NCBI GenBank assembly: GCA_021464245.1
Contig: JADCRB010000029.1
Span: 186,001-250,000, forward strand
Length of the DNA stretch: 64,000 nt
Origin: Carallia brachiata
Taxonomy: Eukaryota > Streptophyta > Magnoliopsida > Malpighiales > Rhizophoraceae
Direction of reading: 5' to 3'
The notes below the pieces were generated by a model, which made no database searches, was not told where the DNA came from, and was given only the letters and a program-made list of their open reading frames with translations. Made by a program: the position numbers and the translations under genes. Positions 1 through 11,131 of this stretch are shown here, piece by piece (the first letter of the stretch is position 1; every line of letters begins with the position of its first letter).

Positions 1-2183
1 TCCTTCCTTGGATGGTAACAGATAAACAACATAATGCAAGCGCTTAGAATAGCAACAGCTCCCAAAATAGGAAGAACTATAACAAGCAAAATCTTGACGC
101 CCTTGCTTAAGCCGCTTTTTCTTTCTGAGGAATTTGGGCAAAGTGGTAGACCAGTAACATTGCCGCACAGATTTTGGTTACCCTGCAATGCTGCGTCTTG
201 GAATGCTTTGCTATTGGGAACACGACCAGACAGCTCGTTGTAAGAAATGTCAACGTACTGTAAACCACGGCGTTGTTCAAAAGTTGATGGAATTGAACCG
301 CTGAGATTATTATGAGAGATATTCAGCGTTTCCAAGCTGTCCAGATTGGCGAGCTCATCCGGTATGGCTCCAGAAAGTAAATTATAACTCAGGTCTAGCT
401 GGCCCAGCTGAGCCAACCGACCCAGCTGGCCGGGGATTCCTCCTGTAAACATGTTGCTGCTTAGATTCAAATAAGTCAGTGTACCAAAATTGCCAAAATT
501 TCCAGGAATTGACTGGCTCAATCTGTTTGCAGACAAGTCTAGATAAGAGAGACTTTCCAGTGATCCCAATTCTGGAGGTATACCATCCGAAAGTTGATTG
601 TCATTCAACGTCACCCTCCCCAAAGAAGTCAACTTTCCCAATTCTTTTGGAATACTTCCAGTCAGACGATTGGAATAGAGTTCAAGTGCTTGTAGCTTAG
701 TTGCATTTCCAATCTCAGGAGGTATGCCACCTGTAATATTGTTCTCTGCAAGCCGTAGAGTGCCTAAACGCGGACACATTGCCCAATTAGAAGAAATCTC
801 ACCGTAGAATTTGTTGCCCCTCAGGTCTATAAATTCCAGGTTTGGATAAACTCCAAAATCTTCAGATATGTTGCCAGTGAATTGGTTATATTCAAGTCGG
901 ACTCTCTCAAAGCTTGTACAATCTTTGAAGCCTTTGGGAATTGGGCCTGACAGATTGTTGTTATTAAGAGCTAGTCTTTCCAGAGTTTTCCTTTGGCAAA
1001 TGGTTTGGGGCAAACTACCTGTGAACTGGTTTGTGTCCAATTGCAGATACTTCAAGTTGGTGAAATTTGTAATTGCCTGAGGAATTGAACCGGATAGTTG
1101 GTTGTCACGGAGAAACAAAAATTCTAAGTTAGTCAGATTACCAAAGGAAGCTGGGATAGTCCCGGTAAGTTGATTTTGAGCTAACTCTAGATCAGTAATA
1201 GAAGACAAGTTCCCTAACTCTTCGGGAATGGGCCCCGAAAGCTGATTAGAGTAGATATGGAGAAGGGTAAGACCAGTGACACCACCCAATGATGCCGGAA
1301 TTTGACCAGAGAGCCTGTTTGAGTGAAAGCTTAGTTCTGTGAGAGACTTCAGGTTTCCGAATTCTTGGGGAATGGAACCAGAAAGTTGATTATCAAACAT
1401 ATACAAGACAGAAAGTTTTGTGAGGTTTCCAAGAGTTGCGGGAATTGGACCTGTTAGATTGTTACTATCCATATAAAGTAACTGTAGATTTGACAAATTT
1501 CCCAATTCTAGAGGGATGGAACCAGAAAGTTCATTTTGATAGAGATAAAGATAAACCAAATTGCTCAGATTGCCCAGAGAGGCAGGAATAGGACCCTCTA
1601 GTTGGTTCGCGTACAAGGCTAGCCCAGAAAGGGACCTTAACTGACCTATTTCCTCAGGAATTAACCCGTTTAATTTGTTCTCAACAAGGTGCAGGGTGTC
1701 AAGATTTGTTAGAAGGCCTATCTCTGGAGGGATGATCCCAGAAAAATTGTTAGCTGACAAGTCAAGATAAGTGAGCTTGGAAAGCTGACCGATTTCAGGC
1801 GGTATGATGCCGTAGAGCTCATTGACGGTGAGTTCAAGATATGTCAGATTTGGGAAAGACGAGAATGAGAACTCCAGGAGCGTACCTCTTAAACCTGAAT
1901 TTGTAAGGTTCAACCTGATGATGCTCCCGGCACGGTTGCAAGATATGCCTAGCCAACGGCAGGGGCTTTGGGTTTGGCTGGAGTTGGTGGCATTGTTTTG
2001 CAGCAGAGGCCAGGAGGATAGGTTGGTCTGCTTCAGCTGGCTTTCCAGACTGGCCGACCATTTAAGAAGAGCGTTAGCTTCTTCCGCAGAATCGGCCGCA
2101 ACGTTGCAGGAACAAAATAGGAGATTAAAGGGGACGAGGCAGACAATGAAGATTAAGCACCTAAATGTTGAGATTTGCGCCAT
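1..2183 (-). CDS. MIK2-like LRR receptor kinase, copy A (partial: ectodomain and transmembrane segment)
   Basis: This is the 5' part of a plasma-membrane leucine-rich-repeat receptor kinase. It starts at the ATG complementary to 2181-2183 and stays open for 727 codons to the window edge, where the kinase half is lost. The visible part has a signal peptide (residues 1 to about 29), the paired-cysteine cap typical of plant LRR receptors, 24 repeats of 24 residues with the LxGxIP core, a cysteine pair before the membrane, and a transmembrane helix near residues 698-722. It aligns without net gaps to copy B at a constant offset of 24837 bases. The family (MIK2/MDIS1-interacting kinases) perceives secreted peptides at the cell surface; the ligand here is unknown. 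No frameshift or stop is visible, but whether the kinase half survives cannot be judged from this window. Confidence 0.93.
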   Translation of the reverse strand, partial: MAQISTFRCLIFIVCLVPFNLLFCSCNVAADSAEEANALLKWSASLESQLKQTNLSSWPLLQNNATNSSQTQSPCRWLGISCNRAGSIIRLNLTNSGLRGTLLEFSFSSFPNLTYLELTVNELYGIIPPEIGQLSKLTYLDLSANNFSGIIPPEIGLLTNLDTLHLVENKLNGLIPEEIGQLRSLSGLALYANQLEGPIPASLGNLSNLVYLYLYQNELSGSIPLELGNLSNLQLLYMDSNNLTGPIPATLGNLTKLSVLYMFDNQLSGSIPQEFGNLKSLTELSFHSNRLSGQIPASLGGVTGLTLLHIYSNQLSGPIPEELGNLSSITDLELAQNQLTGTIPASFGNLTNLEFLFLRDNQLSGSIPQAITNFTNLKYLQLDTNQFTGSLPQTICQRKTLERLALNNNNLSGPIPKGFKDCTSFERVRLEYNQFTGNISEDFGVYPNLEFIDLRGNKFYGEISSNWAMCPRLGTLRLAENNITGGIPPEIGNATKLQALELYSNRLTGSIPKELGKLTSLGRVTLNDNQLSDGIPPELGSLESLSYLDLSANRLSQSIPGNFGNFGTLTYLNLSSNMFTGGIPGQLGRLAQLGQLDLSYNLLSGAIPDELANLDSLETLNISHNNLSGSIPSTFEQRRGLQYVDISYNELSGRVPNSKAFQDAALQGNQNLCGNVTGLPLCPNSSERKSGLSKGVKILLVIVLPILGAVAILSACIMLFICYHPRK

Positions 2184-2332
2184 GGATGGCTTTATTCTTG
2201 AGGAATCTGGGCTGTTTATGCCTCAAAGCTCCATTTTATTGTAGCCAGCATCCCACTTCCAGTTTTGTCCTTTATTTATTTATTTTATTATTATTATTAT
2301 TATTTTTTATTTTTTTTTAGAGTGCTTGTGTA
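2184..2332. other. 5' flank of receptor copy A
   Basis: This short leader region is closely matched by the flank of copy B (27021-27160). It includes an interrupted TTA/ATT microsatellite near 2276-2310 that is also present, with a different length, upstream of copy B. No clear TATA box was assigned. Confidence 0.4.
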
Positions 2333-3446
2333 AAGTTGTGAAAATCGGATTACATCCGTCGGTTCAATCTGACACACTTGTGACCGATAGAAAGTCCAGA
2401 CTAAAATTCAGAGGTTTGCTAGACTGAGAAAAAACTGGTCAATTGATCAATTTAACCAGTAATCCAGTGAACCGATCTTAATTTGACCGGTCTTCTTAAT
2501 TAGTTCATAAAAAAAAAAAAAAAAAAAGTGTTGAAATTGAAAATAATTTTTTTTTTGTCTCGCAAAATCAAGATGGAAGACTCGAAGCTAAAGTGGACAA
2601 AAGCAACAAATTGAGAGCCTAATTCTATTTCTATTCCTCTTCAAGTTGCTGTGCCGTTCTGATTCGACACTGTCCTCTTCCATCCTCTTATTTCTTCTAC
2701 AATTCTTCTTATCTCTGGTCCTTAGTCTCCTGCAGCATCTCTCGCCTTTTTGATAAAAGGGACAGACGACGATGGAGAATTGAAGGATTTAAAAGAGCTA
2801 GGGTTGCAATATGTTGTAATTGATGCTTCAAAGACCTTGGTAGATTTGTCTTTTTACATAAATTACGATTATGTCATTGTAAGAATTAGCCCACTAACTT
2901 GGCTTTTATCCAATGGTAATAAATAAAAGTTAAGTTAATAGACTCATATATCTTCTCTTTTTCTTTTTATTTTTTTATCAAAATTTTTCTATAATTTCTA
3001 TTAGCTTATTTTTTTCACTCTCATTTAGAGACTCTTTTCTTATTCAATTACATTAAAATTTAATTTTTAAGATTAAAATTACCATCAAAGTACATTTATT
3101 TGATATTCTTCGTCACTTAATGTTAAAAATGTTATTGGACATAAAATTAAACTAAATGCTAATCTAAGCTATGATGATGAATGTTTATCATCACTACGTT
3201 ATTTTTATGTTTTTAAAATTTAACGAATGTATAAAATTCTCTAAGAATTTGTTTTAATTATATATTGTACAACTGTTTTTATCTTATAATTTTTTTTCAA
3301 GTATTTTTAATTTATATTTTAAATTAAAATTTTATTTTTATAAAATAATTTTTAAATATTAATTTAATTATTAATTTAATCGATTAAACTGATTTAATTT
3401 TAAATTATTAATTTTTTTAATTTAATAATCAGTCTGATTTTTGACC
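2333..3446. mobile_element. Probable degraded hAT-like non-autonomous element, unit 1 only
   Basis: The left end (about 2333, GTTGTGAAAATCGGA) and the complement of the right end (GGTGGTCAAAAATCAGA) form imperfect inverted ends of the kind seen on plant hAT-derived repeats. The flanks (TGCTTGTG and TACTTACG) look like a decayed 8-base target duplication; unit 2 has TGCTTGCG at the matching place without this insert. The inside is AT-rich apart from a CT-rich, leader-like stretch at 2620-2750. There is no transposase and no convincing coding sequence. Exact ends are uncertain. Confidence 0.4.
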
Positions 3447-4085
3447 ACCTTACTTACGCGTGGTGATAATTGTCCCGTAGTCCAGCGTTATCATTATTTG
3501 GTCAATCAACGAATGATGTTAAAAGTCTTCTGCCTTTTGGCAGTGCCCTCTGTAATTGATTTTTGTGGAAAGCACTGAACGGCTTGGGTCTTGCCCCACT
3601 CAACGAAACTCTGAGATCAGATACATAAAACAAAAAAATTACAGCGGCAGAGGAGGTTTATTAGCTTTGGTGGACACGGAAAGAAAAGCTTTATTAGCTT
3701 GTTGGTTCGACTATTGACTCTGGAAAAAAAAGGGACTTGCGTCTAGACTGGAAAGGGATAACTGATGGTGGGTCTCACCACCATATCTATGAAAACAACA
3801 ATCCATTTGTTGTAAAATTTTATAAAACTTGTAGTTTTTCACCACTTTGTTGCAAATTTTACATCTTTGTTTTTTTAAAAAAAGAAGAAGAAAAAGCACA
3901 TTTTTGACGTGGGGCCCACTAAACGCGTCTATAGCGTATCTATTTATTTGAATTCTTGTGGTTTATGATTAAATAATTCAATTCCAATACCCGAACGGGC
4001 ATTGGGACGGGGGCAAATAAAGAATTTATTTTTTAATTTATGTGTATTACACGTAAATTTATGTTAGTTGTTTTCATAGATATGA
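3447..4085. other. Duplicated intergenic spacer, unit 1
   Basis: No gene is visible. The segment matches unit 2 at about 27605-27750 and 28370-28830, with an hAT-like insertion splitting the unit 2 version. The similarity shows that the tandem duplication extends far beyond the receptor gene. Confidence 0.6.
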
Positions 4086-5103
4086 GGTATGTTCGATTCA
4101 TGAGATAAAATATGATAGGATAGGTTAGTGGTTAATAATTCTATCTTAACTCATATTTAGTTGGTTAATAAAATAGGTATAAGATAAACTAGTGTAAGCT
4201 TACTATCCTATGAATATGAAATAATACTATCCATCTAACTCATATGAGTTAGTTCATCCCACATTATAGAATAGTGTTAATAAATTATATATTTACTAAA
4301 ATATCATCTTAATTAAAATAAATTTTAAATATTTTTTAAAAAATTAACATAAAATTTAAAAAATTCATTTCTCCTCATCTTCTCTCTCTTCCCTTCTCTC
4401 TCTCACTCCTCTTCTCTCTCTTTCCTTTCTCTCTCCTCCTTCCTCTCTCTCTCTCTCCTCTTCTCTCTCCTTCCTTTCTCTCTCCTCCCTCCTCATCTCT
4501 CTTTATTTCCTTTCTCTCTCCTCCCTCATCTCTCTCACTCGCTCTCTCTCTTACCTTTCTCTCCCCTCCCTCCTCTTTCCTCCCGACCTTTCTCTCTCCT
4601 CACTCTCTCTCTCTCTCTCTCTCGTGCTATTCTTTCATTTTTTTTATAAGTTTGAAAAATTATCTCTTAAAATTTATTTAATTTTTCTCAAAAAATTAAA
4701 AAAATATTAATCTCTTTTTTTATATTTTAAAATTTATTTGTATAAATAAAATTAATGCTTAATTTTAAAAAATATTTTTTATACAAAATTGAAAAATTAT
4801 AAACAATATAATGTATAATAACATATAAAATAAATATTAATTTCATTACTTAATTTTAATTATTTTTAATAAAAAATATTAAAATTAATAGTAAATATAA
4901 ATCAATTATCTCTAAGGGTAAAAAAATAATTTTGATATACTATACTATTATATTTCATATCATCCAAATATTAAATAGATAACTATTTTATACTATTTGT
5001 TGACATCCAAATATAATATAAGCTAATAATCTAACATATCTTATATTATATTAGTCTATACTATCTTATACCGCATTATCCAATCTGTGTACCAAACGTA
5101 CCC
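4086..5103. mobile_element. Inverted-repeat element with CT-rich core, unit 1 only
   Basis: The left end GGTATGTTCGATTCATG and the complement of the right end, GGGTACGTTTGGTACAC, form degenerate terminal inverted repeats that continue into related AT-rich arms. The centre is a long CT tract. Unit 2 carries the uninterrupted flanks near 28825-28835, so this is an insertion after the duplication or a clean loss from unit 2. No coding capacity is seen, so it is a MITE-like non-autonomous element. The superfamily is not determined because the target duplication is unclear. Confidence 0.6.
4366..4625. repeat. CT-rich low-complexity tract
   Basis: About 260 bases of imperfect TCTCTC with CTCCTTCC interruptions, ending in a pure CT run at 4603-4622. 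It is the core of the surrounding inverted-repeat element. Confidence 0.85.
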
Positions 5104-7722
5104 ATTATGTCTATTACATATTAATTTTCACATTTATATATTTAATGCTTAAGTAATCTGTCTTTAAATTTGTTATAAATCAAATTTAATTGTTACATAC
5201 CTAACTCATTTTTTTTAAATGAAAAAAGATTTAGAATGGAGATTTTAAAAATTAAAAAATTAGTATGAACTGTCATAAATTTCACTGTCTGACCCTCTCT
5301 CCTATCGCCCCCTACCGCTCAATACCAACCAGTTGAAAGCCCCGTCCTTCTAACATTTCTCATTGGTGATTGGTCGTGAAATTCGATAGCGATGGTCGAA
5401 GTAATGCGACGTAATTGCTTGGCGTCGCCGCCAAAGTGTGAAGAAAACGCGCTCGTTGAATTTTCGGTACAACTGCAAAGAAAAATAGAGTGGGAAGTGG
5501 GAACATAACCTATCCTAATCCACAAAAGCGAGAAAGAATGGCCGCGAACGATCCTCTGACTTTGGTATTTGTAAATAAGAAAAATTAGGGAGATATAAAA
5601 AATAATTATTAAGTAATTATAAGTAATAGAAATTTTTTTAATAATTTTTTTAAAATTTATTAAAAAAATAAAATTTAAGATAATATTAAGTAAATTTCAA
5701 GTAATACTAAATATATTTAAAGTTTAATTTAAAAAAAAATTATTAATTTTTAGAGCTTAAATCTATTTTTATGAGTACTTTACAATTATTTCATATATCC
5801 TCTTAAGATGATTCAATTATTGCCAAGCCTTTGTATATAGCCACATTGCAAGAATTTTTTTTATAAAAAAAAGTCAACAACATAATAACAGTAATAACAA
5901 CAAACTAAAGTGGCAAGAGAAATGTTCTCCCATCTCATTAAGCATACATTCGAACTTCTGCCTACTTTTTTCATGCTCCTCCTTCCCAATGGACAAGTAT
6001 GGGCTTCGCAGCCATTGAGCAATGGACGAAAAAAAAACAGTGACTTTATTTTACAAATAAATAAAACTAAAAATATGAAAATTATTTCATTAAAAAGAAT
6101 TTAGCTACGTAGCAATTTAGTAAGAGACGCTGCCAAATGCATAATTATATGAAAGAGCCTATATGTTAATTTTTTTTAGTTTACTAAGTACGTTATGATA
6201 CAGCCTAAAATAATATAAGATGGACTAATCTTATTTTTAATAAAACGTGGCACGATCAACATACACATGTACTAACTACTGCATTACTTACATATTTACA
6301 TTGAGTTGTAGCAAATTTTCTCTTCTAAAAAATTGTAAGTGTAACTTTAACCGAACAATAAGTGGGTTCGTCCAGAATATTTATCCAATTGCTACACTGG
6401 AGATCGAGTGGTTGACCCAAGAGGCCACGAATTTGACGAGGAGGACATGTGTGTTCTATATAAAAACTAGGAGATGTGATCCTCCTAAATTTTAGTTTAA
6501 AAAAAATCTTTAATTTGACTCTCTTTTTAAAATGAATGTTAGATCAAATTCACAGAGACCTAAATTCAATTGCTAACCACGTATTTTTGACATGAATGTT
6601 AGGTTGAAATTTATCCACGTTTTTTTTTTCTGGTGGAAACAAATTCATTAACAATAATGTTATCTAAAAATATTGACAAAGAAACTCAAAGTAGGTCTCC
6701 GTTTATTTGAGACTATATTTAGATTGCGTTTTTGGTGGGTTTTTCTTTTTCCATTTTCGGAGACAAGAATCTATATTTAGAAAAATTGATAAAACAACTC
6801 TGAACTACGAATTTAACCGCAAACTTGAGGTTAATTCAGGTCTCTCTTAGAATCTCTTATCATGAGTTTAAAGTCGCATGATTGTTTCAGCCTACATTTT
6901 AAGTGCTACGTCCACTCATGCGTCCCATTATTTTTAAAAGAATAAAAGTTAGTGTGTCTGTTTTTGTCTCAGAATTTATTTTGGTTGAAATGATTACTGA
7001 TATTTTTAAAATAAATATTAATATTTTTAAAATACTTATTATTTTTATATTTTAAAAATAACAATTATAATTTCGTATGATACATTTCCCAAAATAAAAA
7101 TATCAAGACATATAAATGTCACTCTTATTAAAAATAACTAATTACAATACTCTTTGGGCAGATCACCTACCTTCAAAAGTAACTGTCTTTCTACTATATT
7201 TAGACTGTTTTATTATTTAAAATATCTCCCAGACTAACTTGAACGTCAGACATGAATCACCCTAAGACTCTTAAGCATTTGTCCTCTAGCAGGTTCTAAA
7301 CCCAAACTCTGCCCAACATCCGACCGGTAATTTCCTCCTCAAGCATGAAATCGTATGTATAATATTCTTAATCGTGTACCCACATAAGTGTATACTAGAT
7401 TGATTTTGATACTAATTAGAATATTCAAAGTTATAAATGTCAATATGTTTGGTTTGTTGGATGTTCTAAGGCGATGGACCATGCAGCATGGGGTAGTCCG
7501 CTTCCCATAGTTCATTTCCTCAGTAATCGGCAGAATCTAAAATTTTGACCAACAAATTCTCGACGATATAAGATTGACTGTCAATGTTGATACAGAAGGT
7601 GGTCGATGATTAAGTTTTCTGCTTTTCAGTCAAAATATCAAATCTATTTGATTTTCAAATAAAACAGGACAAGTATACAATCCACCATTTTCACTCAAAA
7701 AAATAAAAAACATGCTATCTCA
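5104..7722. other. Duplicated non-coding spacer, unit 1
   Basis: About 2.6 kb with no supported gene. Blocks match unit 2 at about 28840-30700 and 30925-31390 in the same order, with scattered substitutions and small indels. Short open frames (5319-5525, 5910-6104, 6247-6495) are not conserved as protein between the two units, where frames shift and stops appear, so I treat them as chance. Confidence 0.6.
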
Positions 7723-9100
7723 GGTAAATTATATTTTACATCTTATAAATAGAATATAATTACTAATTGTATCCCTCAATTTTATAAATTACATAAAATA
7801 TCCTAAACTATATGTATGATAACAAATGATAACAAAAAACATCATTCGTTATGCTGCCGTTACTTGAAGTTGGATTTAATAACAAAAGCATCATTAAAAA
7901 TGATATAAAAAGTCTGAATTGCCTTTCCTTCTATCCTATTAACTATGGAGCCAAAAGAGAAAAAAAAAAAAAAAAACATAAAGCCATTGTGGCGGCCGAC
8001 AATATAGATTCTGGGCATCAAATAAGTCCACTGCTATTCTCTAATTAATAAAATACAACATGAATTAAAGGGAAAAAGGGAAAAAAAATGATTTCTTTTC
8101 CAAACTCTAGTCTTTGTCCACCACTATACTTTCGTCAACATTGTAATTTTCACAAACCACATAAGGACCAGTGGGGATATATTGCACAGCAATGCCAACA
8201 TTAGAAGGTACGACGTTTGTTGTCAAATGTTGTTTGATATATTTGTATCAAAATTGCTGCCCACTTAAACCAAGAATCCCCCACCAGCACAAAACATGAA
8301 CACAAGGAGGATATTCGTGTGAGCCACATCAGTAACTATGATAGCATCCAACGACGAACACAAACAGCCAAATCAACCGACCAGAAAAAATTTGACGATG
8401 GCAACAAACATGAATGGCCAATCAACAACGAACTTGAAGGAGATTTCAGCGTGGCCCACTGCAATGAACATGAACAGACACGTGTCGACAGGTGAGGGCT
8501 CAATCTAACACGGCGGCCCACATCAAAAAATACATTGAGAAGCGTTAAATCACTCTAACCGTATAAATCTTTCTGGTACCCAACCAAGGCCAACCCACTA
8601 AATTCGAAAGAGGCTTCTGGGTTGTTCAATTTGGTGTGTGGGTTTTCCATATCTTGAGCTTGAAGAGGAGATTTGAGTGTCGCGAGGGTGACGGTTTTGC
8701 AATCTGACAACACACAGCCAAATTGATTGCTAAAAAAAAAAAACAAAAGAATGAAATTAGAGAGATTAAGGTTTCAGAAGGTAGGATGTTTATTTGGCAT
8801 GTGGATTTTGCAGATCTTGAGCTTGAAAAGGAGATTTGAGTCTGGTGAGTGTGATGATTTTGCAATCTAACAAAAATAGCCAAATCGATTGCTGCATAGA
8901 GAGAAAAATAAAAAGCGAATGGAAACTAGAGAAATTTCCATTTATTGTTTTAAATATATATAGGATAATATGGTATTTTCATGATTTTTGTCAGCATCGA
9001 CTAACGAAGATTAGTCATAGGATGTTTTATATAATTTATGAAACTGAGGGATGCGATATGTAATTATACTTTATTTATGAGATATAAAATGTAATTCACC
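7723..9100. mobile_element. Mutator-like non-autonomous element with about 80-base terminal inverted repeats
   Basis: The first 80 or so bases (7723-7805) match the reverse complement of the last 80 (9020-9100) with roughly 18-20 differences by eye. They share GGTRAATTA at the tip and TCCCTCA and ATAAATTA blocks inside. Unit 2 lacks the body and runs from about 31390 straight into the shared flank at 31440. Long inverted ends without a transposase fit a Pack-MULE-like element. The interior is more GC-rich than the flanks and holds a short open stretch of about 43 codons on the minus strand (about 8235-8107) plus an internal duplication. No clean 9-base target duplication was found, so the superfamily is inferred from the inverted ends alone. 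Confidence 0.65.
8630..8893. repeat. Two diverged direct copies of about 100 bases inside the Mutator-like element
   Basis: Copies at 8630-8731 and 8793-8893 share the cores ATCTTGAGCTTGAA, GGAGATTTGAGT and TTTTGCAATCT and both end at GATTGCT. They are 163 bases apart and moderately diverged. They show no coding signal. Confidence 0.7.
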
Positions 9101-9627
9101 CTTTGAGATGACCTTATCTGTTGCATAAGAATGGGGAAACCTCTAACTAAAATTCTTAGTTACACATTATTAGATTATCTATAACAAATGACTATTTCTG
9201 AATTGCTGTAAGGCCTATTACAATCCAAAACCATGCAAACATGATGTATTTCCGGTTTTTATTCTTTATGGATTTCAGAAGTCTTTCTATATACGAGCTC
9301 AAGGATTTTGAATGAAAGTGTTCCTATTCAAGAAATTGATCGGTTAAAATATAAGTTTGACGATTAAATTTATATGAATAGGACTTAATAATTTAAATTA
9401 ATTGTGGAAGGTATATTTTGATGCAAGTAATAAAAAAAGTTTAATATTTTAACAAAGACGGTAAGTAAAAAGATCATAAACTTGTAAGGACAATGATGTA
9501 ATTTGATAATAATAATATTTTTATAAATAGATATATAATAATGAAACCGTAACTTGCAGTTCAGTAGAGACTTCCAAATTCCAACTGAGAAATTTGGGAG
9601 ATTCGAATTCCAGTATTCTTCTGCACC
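9101..9627. other. Duplicated non-coding spacer, unit 1
   Basis: The segment matches unit 2 at about 31430-31985 with few differences. Nothing recognisable as a gene is present. Confidence 0.6.
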
Positions 9628-10903
9628 AGACTCCTTCCTAATCCTAATCATAGACCCAACAATCTGTTTCTATTTCTACAGAATCTCCTCCGCCCTCTCT
9701 CTCTATAAAACCCTCGGCCATACCCTCTTCCTAAAGCTGCAACTCTCTGGCCGGCGGTGGCTAACCTCCACCGCCGGCCAGCCCCCGTTTTTTCGCATCC
9801 CCAAACTCTGTTTCTCCTCCCTCGTGCAACTCCTTGTGCTTTGTTTCCTTTCTCCTCCTCTCTTATGGAGGATTTTAGCTTCTATTTCAGATCTAGCTCT
9901 AATAAGGCCCCATATGGCCTTTCCTCCGTCGGATTTGGGATCTCCAGCAGAAGGGCAACCATTTTGCAGTCTCAACCACTATCACCGCCGCCGCCGCCTC
10001 CTTGTCCGTCGTCTTCGCCGCCGCCTTGCTCGTCGTCCTCCCTGGCCCCTTATGGCCTCCCTTTCGATGGATCCGTGCTCCCCACCAGTCTGGCATTCTT
10101 TTTGCTGCCTCTGCCGTCATCGCAGCCGCTGCCGCCTTGTCCGCCGTCGCGGCCACCATGCCCGGCGTCTCCACCGCCATGGCCGCTGTCCAGACCGCTA
10201 CTGCCAACCCCTCCCAGGCTTCTTCCGTTGCGGTTGCCGGCACCTAAGCTGTTGCTTCTTATGGTAATAAAGCTGCCGACATCATCTTCGCCGGAGCCCC
10301 AGCTCCTAAAGTCGCCGTCGGTGGATCTGCTGCCGCCGGCATCGTTGGCTCCGGTTCCATCACCGACGCCGGCGCTGGACCGATAGTTGTCACCTCCGGC
10401 ATAGCCACTGCTGTCGAGGTTGCCACCCGCTCTGGCGCCGGCCTCTGCCACCACCATATTTGTTGAGAAGCACTGCTGGTTTACTTTTGTTTGGGAGCCT
10501 AGTTGTTCCGTTTATGTATTTATGTACTGTGCTGTGTTTGTATTTGTGTTTGTGTATGTGTATGTTTGTTTAGTAGAGTGTTTGGATATCGTTGCCGAGC
10601 TTCGGTCGATTTCCACCATAAATCCGCTGAAATGCAGTGTCTTCTACTTTAAGCAGTTTCATCTGGCTGTTGTTTTCAGTCCAGTTTCTATCCTCTTTTG
10701 AGGGTCTCGTTTATACGGACTTAAAGTCCGTTTAGCTCATGGTTTATGTGACCATGCTCATTGTAGGCCTTTAGTGTCGTTTTCATTCCTGCTATGTTCA
10801 GAATTTTCCGACATTCTCGAGTCGGATTAATGTATGGATCGCGATTGATGAAATGCAAAGATTTTTTTTATGTCAAAAAAAAAATAAAGACTCCTTCCTA
10901 ATC
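9628..10903 (+). mobile_element. Retro-insertion (LINE-type integration) flanked by 16-base target duplication
   Basis: An identical 16-base direct repeat (AGACTCCTTCCTAATC) lies at 9628-9643 and 10888-10903. The 1244-base insert ends in an A-rich tail just before the second copy, the signature of L1-type target-primed integration. Unit 2 holds the empty site at about 31983-31998. The insert is much more GC-rich than its surroundings. One frame (10002-10247, continuing after a stop) gives an Ala/Val-rich peptide with a PAPKVAVGG segment that resembles the start of plant LINE ORF1, so it may be an internally deleted LINE: 5' end joined to 3' UTR. No reverse transcriptase is present. A retrocopy of a non-coding RNA remains possible. 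Confidence 0.75.
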
Positions 10904-11131
10904 ATAAAAGATCTCTCTATTAAGGAAAAAAAAAAAAAACTTGCAATCCTATCATACTTCTCTTGAATTAAGTGCATAAAATAGCTGACTTTGAGAACTC
11001 TTTTAAACAAAAAAAAATTGAGTTATTAGGTGAGGGACAGATAGATGCTGCCATCTTGGACTAATCAAGTATTGAAAGCCTACTATTTATTTAAGGCCAT
11101 ACAACTTTCAGCCACACAGCCACCTACCTAC

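Noticed and set aside
34..2244. Plus-strand frames opposite receptor copy A (and the same opposite copy B at 24871-27081)
   Set aside because: They are antisense shadows of the LRR repeats; near-identical shadows appear opposite both copies.
9554..10457. Several long frames on both strands in a GC-rich block, including a Pro/Ser-rich 209-codon frame
   Set aside because: All lie wholly or mostly in a retro-inserted segment. High GC lengthens open frames in all directions, and none shows a known domain beyond a faint LINE ORF1-like start.
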